11,267 nt of DNA, taken from positions 1 to 11,267 of the forward strand of contig JAPOPO010000252.1 in assembly GCA_026712885.1 (NCBI GenBank), written 5' to 3'. Every line of letters begins with the position of its first letter. Position 1 is the stretch's first letter. The notes below the pieces were generated by a model. It had not been told where the DNA came from. It worked only from the letters and a program-made list of their open reading frames with translations, and did not search any database. Both the position numbers and the translations under genes were made by a program. The stretch comes from Rhodospirillales bacterium. Lineage in GTDB: Bacteria > Pseudomonadota > Alphaproteobacteria > UBA828. Shown piece by piece: positions 7,126 to 11,267 of the stretch.

Positions 7126-8379
7126 TCAGACAGCGGCCCAGACGGCGCCTTCGATCCCGCCGACTGGGCGGCCGGCCTTGATGTGGATGCGGCGGCCGGG
7201 GAGGCGGCGCAGGACATCGACCAGGTTCGTCGCCTCGAAGACCACCAGGTCGGCGGGGGAGCCTGCGGCGACGGCAGGCACGGGCGCGCCGATGATCCTT
7301 GCCGCCCGGGTGGTCACCATCTCGAAGCCGTCGCGGACCTCCTCGTCGGTCCTCATGCCGGCGCTGTGCACGGTCATGTAGGCAAGCTCCACCGGGTCCA
7401 TCCGGTTAAAGCGGTACCAAATGTCGTACATGTTGTCTGCGCCGGCGGCGACGTTGATGCCGGCGTCGAGCATCTCCTTCACCCGCGACGAGCCCCGGTT
7501 CTTAGGCGTACGGCCTTCGCCGCCCAGCATCTGGAGATTGGCGATCGGCAGAACGGTGACCGCCATCTCGGCGTCCAGCACCTTGTCGATCACCCGTGTC
7601 GCCTCCTCGTCGGGGTAGACCGCGAGCGCGTTGCAGTGGCTCGCGACGACCCGGCCCCGCATGCCGTGGACGATCGTGGCCTCGGCCAGCATCTCCAGCG
7701 TCTTCAGCTCGGCCCGGTCCATGTAGTCGGCGTGCATCTCCACGCCCACATCGAATTCGGCGGCGAGATCGAGAATGGTCTCGACGTGGGTGCGTTGGTC
7801 TTCGACCGAGGCCTCCACTTCCGGCAACCCTCCGACCGCTGCTGCGCCCATGTTGAGCGCCTCGCGCAACAGCGCCGGCGCCTCAGGGTCGGCGACGATG
7901 CCTTCCTGGGGGAAGGCCACGAGGGTGACATCGACGATACCGGCGAAGCGATCGCACGCGCGCATCACGCCCTCGAACGAGACCAGCCTGGTCGCGAAGT
8001 CCACGTCGATCTGGGCGTGCAGGCGGCCGATCCCGTGGGCGGCGGCAAGGCGGAGGGCGGTGCTGGCGCGCTCCTCCACGTCGGCGACGGTGAAATGGAT
8101 CTTGACCTCACGAGCCCGGTCGAGGGCCTCCTGCGGCCCGCGCGCACCTAGCAGGTCGCGACTCAGCACCTTGTCGATATGGAAATGCGGATCGACGAAG
8201 GAGGGCGTGACCAGCCCGCCGCGCGCGTCGATACGCGCCCCCGCGTGGCCGTCGAGGGTGGGCGCGACCGCCTCGATGCGCCCGTCGCGAATGCCGATGG
8301 AGACCGGCGCTTCATCGTCGAGGCGCACCGCGTCGTGAACAAGAAGGTCCCACTCAGGGCCCGGAGCCGCGTCCGTCAT
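7126..8379 (-). CDS. Metal-dependent amidohydrolase, cytosine deaminase/AtzC-like
   Basis: This 417-residue cytoplasmic protein belongs to the amidohydrolase superfamily, in the group of cytosine deaminase (CodA) and N-isopropylammelide hydrolase (AtzC). A small beta domain (1-55) leads into the metal barrel. Motifs are PHFHID (64-69, metal His65 and His67), AFPQEGI (155-161, equivalent to the CodA carbonyl-binding Gln), EMHADYMD (214-221, metal His216), ASHCNAL (246-252, His248) and GADNMYD (313-319, metal Asp315). By alignment from memory the CodA proton-shuttle Glu217 is Tyr219 here and CodA Asp314 is Asn316, so plain cytosine deamination is unlikely. The ATG at 8379 has a strong GGAGGAG ribosome site. 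It lies 39 bases behind the M24-fold gene, probably in one operon. A C-N bond of a cyclic or ureide compound is the likely target. Confidence 0.88.
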   Translation of the reverse strand: MTDAAPGPEWDLLVHDAVRLDDEAPVSIGIRDGRIEAVAPTLDGHAGARIDARGGLVTPSFVDPHFHIDKVLSRDLLGARGPQEALDRAREVKIHFTVADVEERASTALRLAAAHGIGRLHAQIDVDFATRLVSFEGVMRACDRFAGIVDVTLVAFPQEGIVADPEAPALLREALNMGAAAVGGLPEVEASVEDQRTHVETILDLAAEFDVGVEMHADYMDRAELKTLEMLAEATIVHGMRGRVVASHCNALAVYPDEEATRVIDKVLDAEMAVTVLPIANLQMLGGEGRTPKNRGSSRVKEMLDAGINVAAGADNMYDIWYRFNRMDPVELAYMTVHSAGMRTDEEVRDGFEMVTTRAARIIGAPVPAVAAGSPADLVVFEATNLVDVLRRLPGRRIHIKAGRPVGGIEGAVWAAV

Positions 8380-8418
8380 GTCTCCTCCGTCACTAATGTG
8401 TTTGTCGGGGCCGTAACG

Positions 8419-9624
8419 TCATTCCCAGTAGATCGGCGTGGTGGTGATGACCTCGACGCTGTTCCTGTGGACGATCAGGTTCTGCTCGAAGCCCACCGCG
8501 CCGACCCCCTCCCAGGCGAGGAAGGCCTCGGAGCTGCACACCATATTTTCCTGAATCAGCTGGTCCTCATCGCAGGTCGAAAGCCCGTACATCGGGTTCT
8601 CGAACATCATGTCGCAGAGGTGGCCGTAGAGCGGCCATTGCAGACCGGCCTGGTCAACCGTGTCGCCGCCGCCTGCTTCCCTGGTCAGCCGGTCGCCCTC
8701 GCGCGCCAGCTCGTGGGGCGAGACACCGGGGTGGATCTTTTCCATCACGCCGTCGACGATGCCCATGCAGGCTTCCATCAGCTCGCGTTGGGTGTTGCTC
8801 GGCCGGCGCCCGCACACCGCCGTCCGCCCCGGGTCCAGGAAGTATCCGTGGCGCATCGGCCCCATGATCCAGGCGCGCACGAAATCACCCTCGACAGGCG
8901 CGGAATCGGGATCGGCGCCGCTCAGCGGATAGCGGCTGAAGTTGTTCATCTCGCCGCCGGTGCCGTGGGAAAGGCGGATGATCGCGGGAATGCCGCCCCG
9001 GCGCACCACCTCCGCGGCACCGGCGGCGGCGGCCTCGGCCTCGGTCTGGCCTGAGACGAGCCCCTCCATGATCAGCGTCAACGCGCGGCTCGCAATGTCG
9101 CCCGCCTCGCGAAAGACCTCCAATTCGCGCGCACTCTTGACGTGCTGCACCGACTTGACGAGGTCGTCTTCCGGGCGCCAGTCGATGCGCGGACACCATT
9201 CACGCAACCAATCCATGTACTTGCAGGGCAGAAAGTCGGTGCCAACGATGGCCACCGGGCCGGTGATCCCCTGCTCGTTGAGAGCATCGGCGGTGCCCTT
9301 GATCGGGTTCTGGTGCCAGTGCCAGCTGTCGGTGGCGAGCCAATCCGCAGGCTCCAGAAGCTCGTCGTTGTGCAGCTCCGGCTCCCGGCCTGCACGCATG
9401 ATCACAGCATTGTGGCCGCGTCCCTGCCAGAGGTTGTTGTCGGGCGTCTGGCCGGGGTGTCCCGAATAGTGGTTCACCAGCCAGAGCAGGTTGGCGCAGC
9501 GGTCGTAGGAGCTCGCGCCTCTCGACCAGATGACGGCAGTTTCGTAGCCGCGGCGCGCTATCTCGGCGTGTACCTTGGCCCACCGCGCCTCGTATTCCTC
9601 TCTGGGAAAGACCTGGCTCGTCAT
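8419..9624 (-). CDS. M24-fold (creatinase/aminopeptidase P-like) protein, atypical active site
   Basis: This 401-residue protein has the two-domain layout of the creatinase/prolidase M24 family: an N-terminal domain (about 8-150, opening FPREEYEARWAKV) and a C-terminal pita-bread domain (about 160-395). Family landmarks are GYFLDPGRT (260-268, second metal Asp264), GH (334-335), ENP (342-344), the SSEAF glutamate (Glu366) and GFEQNLIV (378-385, Glu380). The first metal aspartate, normally seven residues before the GY motif, is Ile253. No histidine stands where the family's substrate-proximal His is expected (around 231-234). It may therefore bind metal poorly or work without metal, as creatinase does, so peptidase activity is doubtful. 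Its ATG has a G-rich ribosome site. It lies upstream of the amidohydrolase gene in the same direction and downstream of lysR. Confidence 0.85.
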   Translation of the reverse strand: MTSQVFPREEYEARWAKVHAEIARRGYETAVIWSRGASSYDRCANLLWLVNHYSGHPGQTPDNNLWQGRGHNAVIMRAGREPELHNDELLEPADWLATDSWHWHQNPIKGTADALNEQGITGPVAIVGTDFLPCKYMDWLREWCPRIDWRPEDDLVKSVQHVKSARELEVFREAGDIASRALTLIMEGLVSGQTEAEAAAAGAAEVVRRGGIPAIIRLSHGTGGEMNNFSRYPLSGADPDSAPVEGDFVRAWIMGPMRHGYFLDPGRTAVCGRRPSNTQRELMEACMGIVDGVMEKIHPGVSPHELAREGDRLTREAGGGDTVDQAGLQWPLYGHLCDMMFENPMYGLSTCDEDQLIQENMVCSSEAFLAWEGVGAVGFEQNLIVHRNSVEVITTTPIYWE

Positions 9625-9827
9625 GGTTGCCCCCTCGGCTCACCGTCATCGAAGGTTACTTCCATCGGCGGCATTCCACCAACCGGCGGGGGTCGGCGAG
9701 GATCGGCGCAAGCAGCCCGTCGAACCCGTCCGGCGCAAGCTGTGTCTCCCATGCGACCGTGACCTTTTGCTCGAAGCCGTAGCTGCCTTCGAGCAGGACC
9801 GCATCGGGGCTCCGCCGGCCGGTCCGC
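9625..9827. other. 203-base intergenic stretch with a possible coding remnant
   Basis: The longest gene-free stretch separates the M24-fold gene from lysR. I see no terminator with a T-run and no clear promoter. On the minus strand, one frame from 9808 down to a TAA at 9656-9658 reads about 50 residues of protein-like composition (for example YGFEQKVTVAWETQL), unlike the Arg/Ser-rich shadows nearby. It has no plausible start codon, because upstream it overlaps lysR in another frame. It may be the tail of a decayed gene or chance. Confidence 0.3.
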
Positions 9828-10748
9828 CTAGCGCGGCGCGCTTGAGCCATGGGTCGAGGCCAGTCGTCCCAGCCCCCCTGTCCGGGTGAGCTCGCGGTCC
9901 AACACCTCGACGATCGCGGCCGCCAGCGCGCGAATGGCACCGGTCGCCCCGACGGGGTTCCAGAAGAGCCCGATGTCGAAGTCATCGAGAGCGGGCAGCT
10001 CCGCACACGGTGGCAGGGGGCGCAGCGTCGGCGGTACGGTGCTCTGCGAGATCGCCGTCAGGCCGAGTCCGCTTTCGATTGCCGCCTGGTTGCCGGCGAG
10101 GTTGGAGCTGGAATAGACGATCCTGTATGGGATGTCCCGGCGCCGCAGCGCGCTGAGTACGCGCAGCCGGTACTGGCAGCCATCCGGGAAGAGGACGAGC
10201 GGGAGCGGACGCCGCGCGCGCAGATCGTGGGCCTGGCTGCCGACCCAGGCCATCGGCTCGCGCCATTGATCCGTCAGATGGACGGTCGATCTGTCGTCGT
10301 GCACGGCCAGCACGACGTCGAACTCGTTCCGGGCCAATCCGCCAATCAGGTCGCGGCTCAGCTCGCAGGTCACGTCGAGCGCGATATCCGGGTGGGCCTC
10401 CGAGAACCGGCCGAGCAGCTGGGGCAGGAACGAGAGCGCGAAATCGCTCGGGATGCCGACGCGGATCGTCCCGGTCAGGATGCCGCCGTCCAGGCGGCCG
10501 ACGCACTCGTCGTTCAACGCCACGATCTGCTTGGCGTATTCGAGGACGATCTCGCCCTGCGGCGTGAGACCGAAGGACTTGCCGGAATTGGCGAGGATGG
10601 GCGCGCCCACGATCTGCTGCAGCCGGCGCATCTGCAGGCTCACCGCCGACTGCGAGCGTCCGATCTCTTCGCCGGTCCGCGAGAAGCTCTGCGTCCGCGC
10701 CAGAACGAGCAAAGTTCTCAACAGGTCGATCGGGAGGATGCGTTCCAT
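9828..10748 (-). CDS. LysR-type transcriptional regulator
   Basis: This 306-residue protein has the standard length and layout of LysR-type regulators. An N-terminal winged helix-turn-helix (about 5-62) includes SFSRTGEEIGRSQSAVSLQM and LTPQGE, followed by a linker helix. The effector-binding domain starts at GTIRVGIPSDFA and includes the hinge-type segment NLAGNQAAIESGLGLTAIS. It probably binds a small catabolite and controls the flanking genes. Start choice: ATG at 10748 gives the usual short lead into the DNA-binding helices. ATG at 10772 (eight residues longer) is possible, but it falls almost at the transcription start predicted from the -10 box at 10776-10781. Neither has a good ribosome site. 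It is divergent from the creatinase-like gene and upstream of the minus-strand pair, the classic position of a pathway regulator. Confidence 0.92.
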   Translation of the reverse strand: MERILPIDLLRTLLVLARTQSFSRTGEEIGRSQSAVSLQMRRLQQIVGAPILANSGKSFGLTPQGEIVLEYAKQIVALNDECVGRLDGGILTGTIRVGIPSDFALSFLPQLLGRFSEAHPDIALDVTCELSRDLIGGLARNEFDVVLAVHDDRSTVHLTDQWREPMAWVGSQAHDLRARRPLPLVLFPDGCQYRLRVLSALRRRDIPYRIVYSSSNLAGNQAAIESGLGLTAISQSTVPPTLRPLPPCAELPALDDFDIGLFWNPVGATGAIRALAAAIVEVLDRELTRTGGLGRLASTHGSSAPR

Positions 10749-10775
10749 TGGTGCATCATAAGTGTCACTCATGAA

Positions 10776-10805
10776 GCTATATTGACTATTAATAAGGATA
10801 ATCAA
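10776..10805 (-). promoter_or_regulatory. Candidate lysR promoter
   Basis: On the minus strand TTGATT (-35, bases 10800-10805) and TATAGC (-10, bases 10776-10781) are 18 bases apart, each matching the consensus at four of six positions. The stretch is strikingly AT-rich in a GC-rich region. It overlaps the LysR-type palindrome, so binding there would repress lysR, the usual autoregulation. Confidence 0.45.
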
Positions 10806-10806
10806 T
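10781..10806. promoter_or_regulatory. 26-base palindrome, probable LysR operator
   Basis: ATTGACTAT (10781-10789) and ATAATCAAT (10798-10806) are inverted repeats of nine bases with one mismatch around an 8-base AT-rich spacer. The ATTG...CAAT form is typical of LysR-family sites. It lies between lysR and the divergent creatinase-like gene and overlaps the candidate lysR promoter. A GATAAT at 10797-10802 could be a -10 box for the plus-strand gene, though no -35 box is evident, as expected for an activator-dependent promoter. Confidence 0.65.
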
Positions 10807-10865
10807 CGCTCGGTGCTATTTCTGGTCGCTGGCACCTCGTAAAGTGACGGGATCGGCTGACGAGA

Positions 10866-10895
10866 ATGACAACGATACGGAGGGAGGCAGCGTGA
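10866..10895 (+). other. Nine-codon upstream ORF overlapping the next start
   Basis: ATG at 10866 opens a nine-codon frame ending in TGA at 10893-10895, which overlaps the GTG start (10892-10894) of the creatinase-like gene as GTGA. The ribosome site of that gene lies inside this frame. The uORF itself has only a weak ribosome site, so translation is uncertain. If used, it could couple translation of the downstream gene. Confidence 0.2.
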
Positions 10896-11267
10896 CCGAC
10901 ACGGAGAGGATCACCACGCAGAAGGTCTGGAGCGTGGGCGAGATGCGGCGGCGCCTGCGCAATCTGCACGCGCTGATGGACGAGCGCTCGCTCGACGCCG
11001 TGATCCTGACGAGCCTTCACAACGTCCTCTATTACACCGGGTTCTTCTGCCCGCCCTTCGGCCGGCTGCATTCCGCCGTCGTCCCGAGGACCGGTGAGCC
11101 CGCGCTCATCGTCTCCCTGATCGAGGATTTGCGGCCGCAGCACTGCTGCTACTACGAGGACATTCGCCTGTTCGACGACTGGGAGATGAGCCCGCTGGAG
11201 AACAACGTGCGGCTCTTCGGCGAGGTGCTGCGCGATCACGGAATTTCCGGCGGCCGCCTGGGCTACG
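10892..11267 (+). CDS. Creatinase-like M24-fold protein, N-terminal part (partial)
   Basis: The first 125 codons are present and the gene runs off the right edge. The start is GTG at 10892, chosen because GGAGGGAGG (10879-10887) is an excellent ribosome site 4 bases upstream; the ATG at 10866 is in another frame and stops at once. The sequence is the Creatinase_N domain of the M24 fold. TSLHNVLYYTGF (40-51), FGR (56-58) and the later FDDWE (94-98) match, from memory, the corresponding blocks of Pseudomonas creatinase, whose Phe62 and Arg64 contact creatine. An enzyme cleaving a guanidino or related C-N bond is therefore plausible, but the catalytic C-terminal domain is not visible and an Xaa-Pro-peptidase-like activity cannot be excluded. 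It is divergent from lysR and probably controlled by it. Confidence 0.8.
   Translation, partial: MTDTERITTQKVWSVGEMRRRLRNLHALMDERSLDAVILTSLHNVLYYTGFFCPPFGRLHSAVVPRTGEPALIVSLIEDLRPQHCCYYEDIRLFDDWEMSPLENNVRLFGEVLRDHGISGGRLGY

Noticed and set aside
7183..8151. A 322-codon plus-strand frame over the amidohydrolase
   Set aside because: Its composition is that of an antisense shadow; the minus strand shows all metal-binding motifs of an amidohydrolase with a good ribosome site.
8419..9624. Assignment of the M24-fold protein as DMSP lyase DddP or a standard Xaa-Pro peptidase
   Set aside because: Remembered DddP sequence blocks do not match closely, and expected metal and histidine residues of peptidases are missing; only the fold family is supported.
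9849..10847. A 332-codon plus-strand frame over lysR
   Set aside because: It is the reverse reading of a standard LysR gene, Arg/Gln-rich, with no domain.
1..11267. tRNA, rRNA, CRISPR, insertion sequence or prophage features
   Set aside because: No repeats with regular spacing, no transposase or integrase motifs, no terminal inverted repeats and no RNA-gene signatures were seen on either strand.

Overview
The window is a GC-rich, gene-dense stretch of a bacterial chromosome. GC-biased third codon positions, short intercistronic gaps and a PhaR-type polyhydroxyalkanoate regulator suggest a proteobacterium, most likely an alphaproteobacterium (inference). No tRNA, rRNA, CRISPR array, insertion sequence or attachment site was seen. 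No gene-free stretch exceeds 300 bases; the longest is about 203 bases (9625-9827).

Left half, plus strand (1-6474): the tail of a small Cys4 zinc-finger protein, then an ATP-dependent hydantoinase/oxoprolinase-type operon. It has one HyuA (ATPase-type subunit) and two consecutive HyuB genes of identical length that are 540/579 identical in protein. These form an exact tandem duplication with a period of 1770 bases that includes the intercistronic leader. A PhaR gene follows 19 bases after the second HyuB in the same direction. A separate small secreted protein with four mature cysteines lies at 6595-7098.

Right half: a minus-strand set runs from LysR (9828-10748) through a creatinase/M24-fold protein (8419-9624) to a cytosine-deaminase/AtzC-like amidohydrolase (7126-8379). 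Diverging from LysR is the start of a second M24-fold gene, cut by the window edge at 11267, whose N-terminal domain looks like creatinase. A 26-base palindrome (10781-10806) in the AT-rich divergent gap is the obvious LysR operator.

Taken together, a CodA-like amidohydrolase, an ATP-dependent ring-opening hydantoinase and creatinase-like enzymes are the classes known from creatinine/creatine breakdown. The genes may therefore encode catabolism of a creatinine-, hydantoin- or lactam-like nitrogen compound under LysR control. Key residues in two of these enzymes differ from the textbook members and HyuB is duplicated, so the substrate is probably not the classical one. This pathway is a hypothesis; the individual family assignments are much firmer.
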